Positions 1 to 8,917 of a DNA stretch of 21,079 nucleotides are shown here, piece after piece. Numbering within the stretch: position 1 is the stretch's first letter; each line of letters opens with the position of its first letter. Both the position numbers and the translations under genes were made by a program. The notes beneath the pieces are model-generated. The model was not told the DNA's origin, made no database searches, and saw nothing but the letters and a program-made list of their open reading frames with translations. The DNA is from Flavobacteriaceae bacterium (GTDB lineage Bacteria; Bacteroidota; Bacteroidia; Flavobacteriales; Flavobacteriaceae), in contig NZQO01000006.1 in NCBI GenBank assembly GCA_002693605.1, positions 1 to 21,079 of the forward strand, given 5' to 3'.

Positions 1-2528
1 ATGGCAGAATCATACGCTTCGCTATTTGCGTATAGCCAGGCAATTGTAGCGCCCAAGGGACGTAAATAGGGCGTCTTACAAGGTTCTAGATTTTCAATAT
101 AACGCAAGAAACGCTGAGGATCACGATCGGCGAGAAGCGTTGCATATTGCGTTTTTTGGGTCGTAGAATTTGTGTCTTCCATCAATTGAATTAACCTAGC
201 AATGCTCAAATTCCGTAGTTCTTCCGAAAAATAGACCGAATATGTAGCCCAGAGATCAGTGTTAGTGGGGTAAAGGCGCAACTGCCTCTCCATCCACTCT
301 TTTCTGACCGCTAATGAGGGGTAATCACTATTGGATACCAATTGCATAGAAAGGTCAATTAGCTCATCTTGCAACTTAGGGTTTTCCTGATACGCATTTT
401 CCAAAATTGGCCATATCTCAAATTCCCGGTCCTCTGATTGAAGTAACCGAGATAGTTCCTTTATATCCGGGAAGGAAGTATAGGCAGAGGTCGCTATCTT
501 TTTTGAAAGAAGCAGTATCGCTTCGGTTGATCTTCCCTGTAAAACCAACCACTTAATTTCCTCTTCCGTCGAATTGAAATCTCGCTCACCGTCGGTATAT
601 TTGCGAAAGTTCTGTAAGGCGAGCAAAGACAGCGCGGGGTCCTCGTTGTCTTTTAGTGAGGGCAAGGGTACTGAAATTTTTGCGGTGGTATTCTTGAACA
701 TCGCCAATTTTCCTTCCTGAAACGGGGTGGCCGAATACGAAATACCTTCGCTTGCCCAAAATGAGGTTACGGTGGTCCAATTTTCCTGCGGAATATAAAC
801 CATCCAATATTCGGCCGAGTTGGGGCTATTTTCCCTCGGTTGCACAAAATAAGTATTTGCCGTGTTAGAATGGACGTACCGTTGGTAACGCCATTGCTGG
901 GCGGCCTGTGCGCCATTTTGGGTATTCATAAAACGCAGCATAGGATAGGTATGCACCAAGCTAGATAGGTGGTCCTTGAAAAAGGGGTAAAGCCCCTTGC
1001 GGTTATTGGTAGATTTCCGCCATCCGTAGTTTCCCGGATTACGGTAGTCGAAATCGCCACGATTGCCTTCATTTTCAGCACCTTTAATCTGATATACGTC
1101 GTCTGGATGAATAAAATGCGACCAGACCCCGGTATATAAAAAAACCGAGTGAACCTGGTAATCCTTGTTATCGTTGAACACGTAACCACTTGTAATTCTA
1201 GGGAAATTAAAGAAAAACTGGTTATAAGGGTCCGGGTCGAACTCTCGGTCGCCGCCCTCCTTTTGAATGCCCTCATAGGTACTGCAAATATATTTTATGG
1301 ATGGAACGGCCATTTCAATACTGACCAATCCTAGGCTATCTATGTAGTTGGATGGTGGGACGTAAGTCACCGGCATGGGGGCATATTGCTCAGACTTCCA
1401 TTTCTTGTACGCCGTATTCATAGCAGTTTCCATATATTCACGTCGCGGCCAGTTTTTCTCCATTAATGAAACGTGATTAAATCCATGTAGCGCGAGCTCG
1501 TGACCCTCTTTAACCACGTTGCTTACGAGATAATCGGTGGTGAAAAGGTTTTTATCATCCACTTGCCTGCTATTGGTTTGCCATTCGTTAATGAGAAACG
1601 GGGGAGAGGTCTTATTTTGGTAGTCGAAGCACACCATGGCAGTGTATTCAAGGTCAAATTCGCGGGCCATGGTTTCCATATCGGGCCACCAAACATCTGT
1701 ATAGAACGATGCCATAGACAGGTTCATCTCACTAGCGATTGGCTCTTTTTTAATGTCATATACCGGCGATGGGAAATCATCCAAAAACAAAACCCCCGTA
1801 TTCACAATAGGATAAGGCACCTGGGGCAACGCGCGAAGAATTGCCGAAAAATAGAGCCCGCGATCTATTTTTTGACAAGGGGCTACCGAGTTGAAAATAA
1901 TAACCCTTCCATCCATAATGGTATTTTCAAGAATGGTAGGGTAGAAAGGGTCGTTCGCCGCAGTTGCTAATATTTTTACTTTTTCGGAAAAACTCTCACG
2001 GTCCAAACCATAATGCTCAAAGGGGGTTTTGTACTTTTTTCCTTTCATTGTAGGTAGAAAATCGCCCAGGAAATGATATCCCGATGCCTTTGGGTTCACC
2101 GAAAAAACAGGATTTTCCCTAAGACCCGCCAGATATCCAAAATTCAAATCTTCCGATGCGTTCAAGAGTATAACCGTTCCTCCATTGGCGGTAAACGAAA
2201 CTAACGATTCCATAGCTCCTACATCCAGAGGCTTGGTTTCCATCAACACCACTACCTGAGCCGTAGCGGCAATCGTTGGGTTCCGGTTGAAATTTGCAAC
2301 ATTCGTTTGCTGAAACGGAATCTTGGCATAGTTAAGCGCCTTTCTGATGTGGTACGTGAAACCTTGATCTTTCTTATCCTGCGGATTGGTTAGATAAACA
2401 ACCAATGGCGTGGCGCTAGTACCCTCAAAGGCAAACGGGAATTCACTTCGCTCTTGTACGTCGACAGCGCAGCCCACTAGCAACAACACTAGTACAATGG
2501 CCCATATGCTGGTTTGTTTATTTTTCAC
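1..2528 (-). CDS. DUF2194-like lipoprotein with NodB-like deacetylase signature (partial, C-terminus outside window)
   Basis: Open for 842 codons up to the window edge without a stop. It starts at GTG (2528-2526), overlapping the preceding gene by 11 bp; no in-frame ATG fits. The N-terminus is a lipoprotein signal: KNK, a hydrophobic run, then the lipobox LLVGC with Cys20, so the mature protein should be membrane-anchored outside the cytoplasm. Residues about 40-240 look like an alpha/beta (amidotransferase-like) domain. Residues about 245-355 carry a polysaccharide-deacetylase-like pattern: VLFLDDFP with Asp250/Asp251, and GHELALHGFNH with His348 and His352, matching the Asp plus HxxxH metal site of NodB/CE4 enzymes. 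The region after about residue 660 is helical and TPR-like. Proteins of this kind (DUF2194, by recall) accompany PelF in Bacteroidota and Clostridia. I infer that it supplies the PelA-type deacetylase role for the polymer made by this operon. Activity is unproven. Confidence 0.8.
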   Translation of the reverse strand, partial: MKNKQTSIWAIVLVLLLVGCAVDVQERSEFPFAFEGTSATPLVVYLTNPQDKKDQGFTYHIRKALNYAKIPFQQTNVANFNRNPTIAATAQVVVLMETKPLDVGAMESLVSFTANGGTVILLNASEDLNFGYLAGLRENPVFSVNPKASGYHFLGDFLPTMKGKKYKTPFEHYGLDRESFSEKVKILATAANDPFYPTILENTIMDGRVIIFNSVAPCQKIDRGLYFSAILRALPQVPYPIVNTGVLFLDDFPSPVYDIKKEPIASEMNLSMASFYTDVWWPDMETMAREFDLEYTAMVCFDYQNKTSPPFLINEWQTNSRQVDDKNLFTTDYLVSNVVKEGHELALHGFNHVSLMEKNWPRREYMETAMNTAYKKWKSEQYAPMPVTYVPPSNYIDSLGLVSIEMAVPSIKYICSTYEGIQKEGGDREFDPDPYNQFFFNFPRITSGYVFNDNKDYQVHSVFLYTGVWSHFIHPDDVYQIKGAENEGNRGDFDYRNPGNYGWRKSTNNRKGLYPFFKDHLSSLVHTYPMLRFMNTQNGAQAAQQWRYQRYVHSNTANTYFVQPRENSPNSAEYWMVYIPQENWTTVTSFWASEGISYSATPFQEGKLAMFKNTTAKISVPLPSLKDNEDPALSLLALQNFRKYTDGERDFNSTEEEIKWLVLQGRSTEAILLLSKKIATSAYTSFPDIKELSRLLQSEDREFEIWPILENAYQENPKLQDELIDLSMQLVSNSDYPSLAVRKEWMERQLRLYPTNTDLWATYSVYFSEELRNLSIARLIQLMEDTNSTTQKTQYATLLADRDPQRFLRYIENLEPCKTPYLRPLGATIAWLYANSEAYDSA

Positions 2529-4536
2529 GTCTTAGAAGTTTTCGAGCGAGCAGGTCGGTGATTTTCCCTTCGGCCGGTGAGTTTATAATTTCATATATTT
2601 CTAGGTTGGGGCTCTTATAGAACAAATGTATGTTGCGCTTTCTCTTTTTCAAGATAGATAGGCTCGTTCGTGCGGTTTTCATTGCTTTTTTTCCTTCATA
2701 GGTTTTATCAGGCAAAAACATTTCATCTGGGTACAGAAACAGAAATGTGCTGCTGGGCAACACATATTCGGGGTGCGCCTTTAAATAGGCAGCGTCATGT
2801 TTGTGGGAATTGAAGAGCGCATCAATTTCTAGGTAACTGCTTCCGAAAGAATCATAATTTATGAAAAAGTGACTGCTCTTGCTAATCGCGCTATGCCTGG
2901 CCAGATTTACGATAGCGTAAGAATAGGGCATATACGTTTGTTCAATTTGAGTGTACGCTTGGATAATTTCTCGGGTGGTTTTATTACCCTTGGGGACATT
3001 TACAAAACTATTTTTTTGAAGCAACATTAGCCACCCCACCAATAATACCACGAATGTAAGTTTATAGGGTAAGGGCAACCTCGTTTCTGGAAACATGGCC
3101 AATTTAAGAAGTTGAAAAAGGATGTATACACATGATGCCAAGAAAATAGGTGCCATCACAGAAATGACCTGATTGAGCAAGTCGAAATCAAAGAAATAAT
3201 TTTCGAAGAAGGAGAGCAGAAGTACGATGCCGAAGAAGGAATGGAAAATGAGGAGCTGCTGCCAGGTGCGGGTTTTTCGGAACCATAAAAATAACAGCAC
3301 CACGAAGCTTATCAAGGCAGCCAACTGCAGGAACGATAAATAGCTGTCGTACGGGATAAGTAACTGAGGCAAATAAGTGTAATTGCTAATCGAATACAAA
3401 TGGTTAGACAAAAACATACTGAAGGTATCGCCTTGATGAATGGCCACAGCAGTGTAAATGCCCAAGATGATACTTGTGGCCAATACATACGCCATAAATC
3501 CTGTCCACAGTTGTTTCCTGCCATTAGTAGCCAACTGCGGAAATAGCGAAATGAAAAACAGCGGCATAATAATAACGGATACAAACAGGTTACTTAAGGC
3601 CATTGCGGCAAACAAAAAAAACAGTGAAATTATCTTATTGCGAAGGGAATAGTGTTCCGAATTCTGCAGCAACCACGCCGCCGGAAAAAATAATAAGAGT
3701 GCAAAGAAAATAGGCTTTGGTTGGGTTATCGTACCAATATCCACAAAAATAAAACCGTATAAAAAGCAAAAAAGCGAACTTGCCAGGAGCGCAGCGAAAA
3801 GACTCTTGTTTGTTAGGTTAAAAACGTACCAAAATAGCACACCTGCCATAATCGCCGATTCAAGAAGGCCGAATGTAAGCAACGCTGCCAACCAAGAAAT
3901 ATTCGTCGTGTATTTATAGAGCACGAGCATAGCATATTCGCCCAGCGCAAACTGCTGATTGCCAAACCATGAGTGAGCGGCAAGGTTCTTAGCTACCAGT
4001 AGGTCTTGTTGCCACAGTGCTGAAAGGGTATATTGGTCAAATTCAAAGAAAAAGACTCTGGAAAAATAAGTTGCTATCGTTATAAACACCGCAAGGAGAA
4101 TGGGCCAGACGAGTTTTCGGCCATTAACATACAGCCATAAATCGTTGGTTCGCTTTCTTATATACACGCTGCTTACTGCCGCAAGCCCTTTCTTAGATTC
4201 TATAATCGATATATACGAGAGTAGTACTGCTTCCTTTATTTCAATGAGCTGTCCCCATAAAGATCTGTCCCATTTTAAATTTAACGATTTCCATAGGAGT
4301 ATTCCCGCCATAATTGCCATTATACTGAATATATCGAAAGCGTTTATTTGAATGAGCATAAAACATAGAATCACCAAAATTGCCAGATAAGTTCCCCCCG
4401 TTATTCCATTCAAATATTTAGGGTTCATTTTAGGGGGCAAAAGAAGGTAAAGCGTTCCGAATAATAATAGCAATAGCAACAACCGCAGGGGCCCCGTAGA
4501 ATATATTGTGAAAAAAAGTGCAATATCTTGTTCCAT
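2518..4536 (-). CDS. polytopic membrane protein of the Pel-like operon, possibly GT-C-like
   Basis: 672 residues, ATG start 4 bp after the stop of the GH114 gene; its end overlaps the next gene by 11 bp, so it is firmly inside the operon. I see about 13-15 hydrophobic segments, for example residues 17-34, 47-66, 70-84, 142-163, 244-265, 304-332, 344-366, 399-419, 428-448, 455-477 and 490-507. A polar stretch (86-140) follows the third segment, and a soluble tail of about 160 residues (508-672) ends the protein. The first long loop reads EFDQY (Asp167) followed by a helix ending AAHSWF. That layout recalls GT-C-fold membrane glycosyltransferases, where a catalytic Asp sits in the first external loop; this is inference. 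It resembles neither the c-di-GMP receptor PelD nor PelE as I know them. Role in synthesis, export or modification of the polymer is unknown. Confidence 0.85.
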   Translation of the reverse strand: MEQDIALFFTIYSTGPLRLLLLLLLFGTLYLLLPPKMNPKYLNGITGGTYLAILVILCFMLIQINAFDIFSIMAIMAGILLWKSLNLKWDRSLWGQLIEIKEAVLLSYISIIESKKGLAAVSSVYIRKRTNDLWLYVNGRKLVWPILLAVFITIATYFSRVFFFEFDQYTLSALWQQDLLVAKNLAAHSWFGNQQFALGEYAMLVLYKYTTNISWLAALLTFGLLESAIMAGVLFWYVFNLTNKSLFAALLASSLFCFLYGFIFVDIGTITQPKPIFFALLLFFPAAWLLQNSEHYSLRNKIISLFFLFAAMALSNLFVSVIIMPLFFISLFPQLATNGRKQLWTGFMAYVLATSIILGIYTAVAIHQGDTFSMFLSNHLYSISNYTYLPQLLIPYDSYLSFLQLAALISFVVLLFLWFRKTRTWQQLLIFHSFFGIVLLLSFFENYFFDFDLLNQVISVMAPIFLASCVYILFQLLKLAMFPETRLPLPYKLTFVVLLVGWLMLLQKNSFVNVPKGNKTTREIIQAYTQIEQTYMPYSYAIVNLARHSAISKSSHFFINYDSFGSSYLEIDALFNSHKHDAAYLKAHPEYVLPSSTFLFLYPDEMFLPDKTYEGKKAMKTARTSLSILKKRKRNIHLFYKSPNLEIYEIINSPAEGKITDLLARKLLRREK

Positions 4537-4540
4537 CAGG

Positions 4541-5359
4541 TTAGTTGTCAGAAAATTGAGGAGTTCCCTGCAGATCTATCTGTCCAATAAAATAGCTCCA
4601 CGGCCAGGGTCTCAGGCGTTTTAGCACTTCTTCCTTGAGTTTTTGGGTATCTGCATATTCTATTGCTATTATCGGAATTTGGTACGCTGCCCGTACCGCA
4701 TCTACTTCATTGGCACGATTGATATAGACTTCTGAATCTCGCAACCGATATGTATTTGTCCTGAAATTATAATCGGTCGCAATAGATTCGATAGCTAACA
4801 CATCCACCAGATGCGCGGTTTTATCAATAATTTCTACCCCGGCATTCTGCATTAATTCGAGATTGGGATGTATGCGCTTCACTTCGGTAAGGAAAGCTAC
4901 CAAGCTCTCGGTATGTGATGGAGTAGGGCCATAAACCGTATAATTATCTACATTATCGAGAAAGATTCCCTCGAAGCCTTTTTCCGAAATATAAATATTT
5001 ATAAGCCTATGTAGAGCCTCAGCGGTTTCAGTATTGGCGACCGTAATGATGTCGCTGTTCCACGTGGGGTTCTTTCCAATGGAATAATTCTTCAAGTCCT
5101 TATAAAACCAGGACCCCCGGTCAATTTCACCTACGCTAATGTAGGCGTACACTTTTTTATTGCCGTTTTTCAGCACAGTGACATCTTCCTTGGAAAAGAA
5201 ATACGGCTCAACCACCAAAAAATCATAACCCGCTACAGACTTCGGAATGAAATCACTGTACGCGAATAACACCTGCTGTTGCTTGGTCTGGGTCCATATT
5301 GTAGACGAAGTTATTGCCATAAAAAATAGAAATAATATGAGCTCTTTATAGGGTGGCAT
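4541..5359 (-). CDS. GH114 endo-alpha-1,4-polygalactosaminidase (PelA hydrolase-like), secreted
   Basis: 272 residues. A signal peptide covers about residues 1-24 (hydrophobic ELILFLFFMAITSS, cut near TQT). The rest is a TIM-barrel-type GH114 domain like the N-terminal hydrolase of Pseudomonas PelA: VYAYISVGEID with Glu79, GIFLDNVDNY with Asp135 (expected catalytic Asp), and AIESI with Glu191 (expected partner acid). The family cleaves alpha-1,4-linked galactosamine-rich polymers such as Pel. It starts 14 bp inside the end of the pelG-like gene, suggesting translational coupling. In Pseudomonas this domain is fused to a deacetylase; here the deacetylase-like domain is a separate lipoprotein two genes downstream. 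Expected to work in the periplasm or outside the cell, trimming the polymer during export or releasing biofilm. Confidence 0.9.
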   Translation of the reverse strand: MPPYKELILFLFFMAITSSTIWTQTKQQQVLFAYSDFIPKSVAGYDFLVVEPYFFSKEDVTVLKNGNKKVYAYISVGEIDRGSWFYKDLKNYSIGKNPTWNSDIITVANTETAEALHRLINIYISEKGFEGIFLDNVDNYTVYGPTPSHTESLVAFLTEVKRIHPNLELMQNAGVEIIDKTAHLVDVLAIESIATDYNFRTNTYRLRDSEVYINRANEVDAVRAAYQIPIIAIEYADTQKLKEEVLKRLRPWPWSYFIGQIDLQGTPQFSDN

Positions 5360-6962
5360 AATAGTGATACTCTAAATTTTTAAAATAGGTGCGTATGTAT
5401 TTAGTACTGAGGATTATAAACACCATTGAACCTGCAAGCAACCCGAGTACGCTGTACTCAAAACCAATCATTCTGCTCGCAATAAGCCCTATCGCACAGT
5501 TGGTTGCCCACGCTATGAGCAGAAACTGTATGGTCTTTCCCGATTGGTTAAGTGTGTGGAGCAGTAGTACATTCATAATTCCAATAGTCAGGAAAATATA
5601 CCCCACACAACCCACACCCGCTACGTAAAGGCTAAGTGGCTCGAGAGTATCTTGAAATCCCGCCTGATATCCCCACGGCTTGGTGACCAAATAATAGAGT
5701 AGGGCGGTGGCTGCGGCTGCATTTAACAACAATAATGTAAAATGTTTTTTATATGTTCGGAACATTTCCGCCTGAAACTGCTTTAACTGATTGTGATGCA
5801 ACACCCGCTGCTTCCGTTCCATATGCCTACTGAAGGAGGCCACGCTATACTCCAGGATACCGGCCATCAGGAAAAATACGAGTAGGGCGAGATCCATCCC
5901 TATCTCATAATCCTTATCATAATAAATAATGAAGGGAACCTCACGTGCGTAAGCAGCAGACCAGGCAATAATTCTATCGGTAAAGAGGAAAACATAGAAT
6001 AGCGTTCCGTATATAAAATAATTGCTATTACGTACCGTGCCCACGCCCCGGCGTGCGGTTCCATATTTGGCGCCTTCTGTTCCATATTTTTTTCGGCTGA
6101 AGTAGTAGTAGAGATAACCCGCGGCTAACAGAAGCGAGGTCCAGATTCCCAGCGCGTGGATAAGGTATATGGAAAACGTAGAAAATAGCAGTAACGAAAT
6201 AGCCACCAAGGTACCCATCAAGACAGATGCAGAAAGCACCCAGCGTTTCTTAATTGTGTAGAGCGGGGCAAAAACCAACAGTAACGAACCAATGGAAACG
6301 GCGTATAAAAACACAATTATCGAAAATATGAAAGGATATAGGTTCGCAATCAGGTTGATCGTCATGAACAATGTGGTGAGTCCTATTACCAATAGCATTC
6401 CAGCTTTGATACCCTTTCGTACCATCCTTTCGCACATCGCGAGATCTTCCTGGTACCAATAAAAGGCCACCTGCTTTCCCATGGCTTGAATGGTTCCCCC
6501 GGTTGCGGTTAATCCCAAGATTAACCCTAACACCACGGCGGTTGCCTGTAAATCGTTAAATCCTACGTAGGTCCAGAGAGAAAATCCAAGAAGTATTATG
6601 GCAATAAGCTGAAACAGGATAGGAAGAAGATCGAACAGACCGTTCCCGAAATCCTTCCAAAAGAGTTTGTACTTTATGGCTGAATAATCTGATATATAAA
6701 AAGTACGATTTGCCCTGCGCTCGGCTAATTTCTGGTTGTCGTTTTGGAGTATATGGGGTGAAATTGCCCTCAGTTCCTTAAAGGTATGTGCGGCCATCGC
6801 CTCAATATTCGCGAAACCGTAGTCCTTCGGCACATCAACGTCACGTATTCCCATAGCCTCTAGGGCGGCACACACTACCTGGACGTTTACAGGTTTGCCG
6901 TATCGCGTTTTGAGGGTATTGAACACATCCCTATAGCTGTTGGTATTTTCTAACACGGGCAA
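5346..6962 (-). CDS. pelG: PelG-type exopolysaccharide transporter with N-terminal extension
   Basis: 538 residues, about 80 longer than PelG of Pseudomonas aeruginosa (about 456 by recall). Residues 1 to about 105 are a soluble, charged and mostly helical extension without a membrane segment. A membrane region of about twelve helices begins near residue 110 (LFDLLPILFQLIAIILLGF) and reaches the C-terminus. The order of segments, the inter-helix motif FYWYQEDLAMCERM, and the position directly after a pelF gene identify the PelG family (MOP/Wzx-like flippase superfamily). PelG moves the polymer made by PelF across the inner membrane. Its ATG lies 32 bp before the end of pelF, so the two are probably translated in a coupled way; an internal start would remove the extension, but the upstream Met gives an uninterrupted frame. 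The extension may dock PelF or replace a missing partner; that is speculation. Confidence 0.9.
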   Translation of the reverse strand: MPVLENTNSYRDVFNTLKTRYGKPVNVQVVCAALEAMGIRDVDVPKDYGFANIEAMAAHTFKELRAISPHILQNDNQKLAERRANRTFYISDYSAIKYKLFWKDFGNGLFDLLPILFQLIAIILLGFSLWTYVGFNDLQATAVVLGLILGLTATGGTIQAMGKQVAFYWYQEDLAMCERMVRKGIKAGMLLVIGLTTLFMTINLIANLYPFIFSIIVFLYAVSIGSLLLVFAPLYTIKKRWVLSASVLMGTLVAISLLLFSTFSIYLIHALGIWTSLLLAAGYLYYYFSRKKYGTEGAKYGTARRGVGTVRNSNYFIYGTLFYVFLFTDRIIAWSAAYAREVPFIIYYDKDYEIGMDLALLVFFLMAGILEYSVASFSRHMERKQRVLHHNQLKQFQAEMFRTYKKHFTLLLLNAAAATALLYYLVTKPWGYQAGFQDTLEPLSLYVAGVGCVGYIFLTIGIMNVLLLHTLNQSGKTIQFLLIAWATNCAIGLIASRMIGFEYSVLGLLAGSMVFIILSTKYIRTYFKNLEYHYYATL

Positions 6963-8475
6963 ATCTAGATTTTGGAACGCGTTTAACGAATGGGGTTTGT
7001 TTAATAGTTTGGCTATATAAGTTTTGGTAAGCTGTTACAAAATTTTCTTCCGAAAAACGGCTGGTAATACGCTCGCGGGCGTGCCTGCCCATTTTCTTTC
7101 GCAGCGCTGGGTTATTGAGCAATTGTACCACCCGGCCGGCCAGCGCCTGGGCGTCCTTCGGCTTACAGATAAATCCCGAACCTCCATGGTCGAGCGCCTC
7201 TGCCGTGCCGCCAACATCGGTTGCCACTACCGGAACGCCACAGCTCATCGACTCGAGCACAGTATACGGAAACCCTTCGGAAATAGACGTGAGAATGGAT
7301 AGGTCTCCCTCCGGAAAGAGGAGGTGAGGATCGGTTTTCGCTCCCTTCAGAAAAAATGTGTCTTCCAAATGTAGCTGAGCAATGAGAGTTCGACACTGCT
7401 TGGTATACTCGGGTACCGATTGGGTATCGCCATAGACGATAAACCGAACGTTAGGTATTTCCTTCTTCACCAAGGCGCACGTTCGTATCATGGTAAGAAT
7501 GTCCTTAAGTTCAAATACGCGGGCCAAGGCCACTACCGTAGGCGTATTATTTTCCGTCTCTACTTTTGGGCGCGGCACAAAGCGTTGATGGTCTATACCG
7601 TTATAAATGCACCCTAACTTGTATTCAGGCGCCCCGTAGCGACGCTCCCAAGTATGGTTAAAGGTATTTACGGATATGATTTTTTGCGACTTGTGGTACG
7701 CGAGCTTTGCGATACATTCGGAAAAACGGATTAAAAAATCCTGCAGAAAATAGGAATACCCCGAACTGTTGATGGCCAATAAACGTTCACGTATAAAAAC
7801 CCCGTGTTCGGTAAGGATAATGGGTGTATTGTGGGCATAGTTGGCCGCGAGCGCTGGCAACAGGGCGAAACCGCTCATGGTAAGATGCACCAAATCGACT
7901 TTTGGCACCGGCACGCTCAACGGAAGCATTAAACGGAAAAGCCACCGCATACCCACAGTTAAATCCATCATTACGGGAATGGGTATCACGCCATTCGCAC
8001 CGTAGCGATCCATAAAATTCACGTAAGAATCCCATACCAATTGGCTTCGCATAGTTTCCGAATAATCATACTCACTGAAATAATTCCAAAGCGTTCGAAG
8101 TACGGCATCAAAACCGGGCATGTCGGCCTGTTCGTTGTAAATGTGCGCTAACAGCGATTGAAATGGTGGCAGAAACTGCCTATCGATTACTCGATCTGTC
8201 GTTTTCCGTTTCTTGAGGAGCAATGCGTGATAGGAAATGCCATAATTAGGATAGGAGGCCGGCTCGTCTGCACCCCAAATGGGTATCTGAACAACCTCCT
8301 TGACGGAGGAAGGCAACGGGAATTTGGTTTCTGTGTGGTACTTAGCGGTAAGGGCACAAAGCGTAAAATCGACATTTTTTATTTGTCGGCATAAAGTATG
8401 GGCCCAAGTAGATACGCCACCTTCGTTGTACGGATAGGTGCCCTCGAGGACCAACATAACTTTTGCATTCGCCAT
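6931..8475 (-). CDS. pelF: PelF-type GT4 glycosyltransferase
   Basis: 514 residues, close to the usual PelF length (about 507 in Pseudomonas). The N-terminus has the PelF hallmark MLVLEGTYPYNEGGVSTW, a GT-B first domain with a glycine-rich loop. Further signatures are LTEHGVFIRER (221-230), CIYNGIDHQRF (289-299), and the GT4 EX7E pair Glu400 and Glu408 in EGFPYTVLESMSCGVPVVATD. PelF is the cytosolic, soluble UDP-sugar-dependent transferase that polymerises the Pel chain (GalNAc/GlcNAc- or GalN-rich). No signal peptide or membrane helix is visible. It is the first gene of a five-gene minus-strand operon and overlaps pelG. No Shine-Dalgarno site is seen before the ATG, normal for Bacteroidota. 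Family assignment is strong; the exact sugar is not determinable here. Confidence 0.95.
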   Translation of the reverse strand: MANAKVMLVLEGTYPYNEGGVSTWAHTLCRQIKNVDFTLCALTAKYHTETKFPLPSSVKEVVQIPIWGADEPASYPNYGISYHALLLKKRKTTDRVIDRQFLPPFQSLLAHIYNEQADMPGFDAVLRTLWNYFSEYDYSETMRSQLVWDSYVNFMDRYGANGVIPIPVMMDLTVGMRWLFRLMLPLSVPVPKVDLVHLTMSGFALLPALAANYAHNTPIILTEHGVFIRERLLAINSSGYSYFLQDFLIRFSECIAKLAYHKSQKIISVNTFNHTWERRYGAPEYKLGCIYNGIDHQRFVPRPKVETENNTPTVVALARVFELKDILTMIRTCALVKKEIPNVRFIVYGDTQSVPEYTKQCRTLIAQLHLEDTFFLKGAKTDPHLLFPEGDLSILTSISEGFPYTVLESMSCGVPVVATDVGGTAEALDHGGSGFICKPKDAQALAGRVVQLLNNPALRKKMGRHARERITSRFSEENFVTAYQNLYSQTIKQTPFVKRVPKSRFARVRKYQQL

Positions 8476-8917
8476 GATATCGTAATCATTTATAAATGTG
8501 ATAATTTAACTCTAATTGGTGGGGATAGATATGCGGGGATAATTCTGAAGTTCGTGAATCATTCGGTTCGCTACACATAAAGCTACAAATTATATAGCTT
8601 GTGGTATTAGGGTATACGACCCTTTTCGGTTAACGGTAGAAATTATCGTTATTATGAAAGCAATTGACTGTATTTTATTTATTTATGGTAGCATTGGCAA
8701 GTAGGGAAGTAAAAGAAACACCTAAAAACTTAATAAAGGAGATTGGTATAAAAGCAACTAATCAATTATTCTATTTTACATAATGTAAATTATAATACTA
8801 TTATATTCATTTGAATTGTCTTGCTTTTCAAGGCCAATCTCATCTATCATAAAATATTGCGTATCTTTTCATTTAGAATTTAGCGTAAACCTGTAATGCT
8901 TGAATTAATAAAAAACG
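8476..8917. other. AT-rich divergent intergenic region
   Basis: This 442-bp stretch separates the pel-like operon (leftward) from the small membrane-protein gene (rightward) and must hold both promoters. I see no clean TAnnTTTG box for pelF. For the rightward gene there is a near match, TATCTTTT, at 8862-8869. Palindromic elements are present: arms AGCTA/TAGCT at 8581-8599, arms GGGT/ACCC at 8610-8622, and two perfect 15-bp palindromes at 8775-8805 (separate entry). No RNA gene or convincing coding sequence was found; a 32-codon ORF at 8685-8783 has no supporting signal. Confidence 0.6.
8775..8805. promoter_or_regulatory. two adjacent perfect 7-1-7 palindromes, candidate operators
   Basis: TTTACAT-A-ATGTAAA (8775-8789) and TATAATA-C-TATTATA (8791-8805) are each perfect inverted repeats with a one-base centre, separated by one base. 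They lie between the divergent pelF operon and the unknown membrane-protein gene. The geometry fits binding sites of a dimeric regulator; the second is somewhat reminiscent of PerR/Fur-type boxes. In AT-rich DNA chance palindromes occur, so the assignment is tentative. Confidence 0.35.

Noticed and set aside
586..1970. Short frames on both strands within the leftmost gene
   Set aside because: They lie wholly inside the continuous 842-codon minus-strand frame, which has a lipobox and deacetylase motifs.
8581..8622. Short inverted repeats AGCTA/TAGCT and GGGT/ACCC
   Set aside because: Arms of 4-5 bp in AT-rich DNA are expected by chance; kept only as a note in the intergenic entry.
8685..8783. 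32-codon plus-strand frame in the pelF upstream region
   Set aside because: No recognisable family, no promoter or ribosome site, AT-rich surroundings; one palindrome overlaps its end. Chance ORF more likely.
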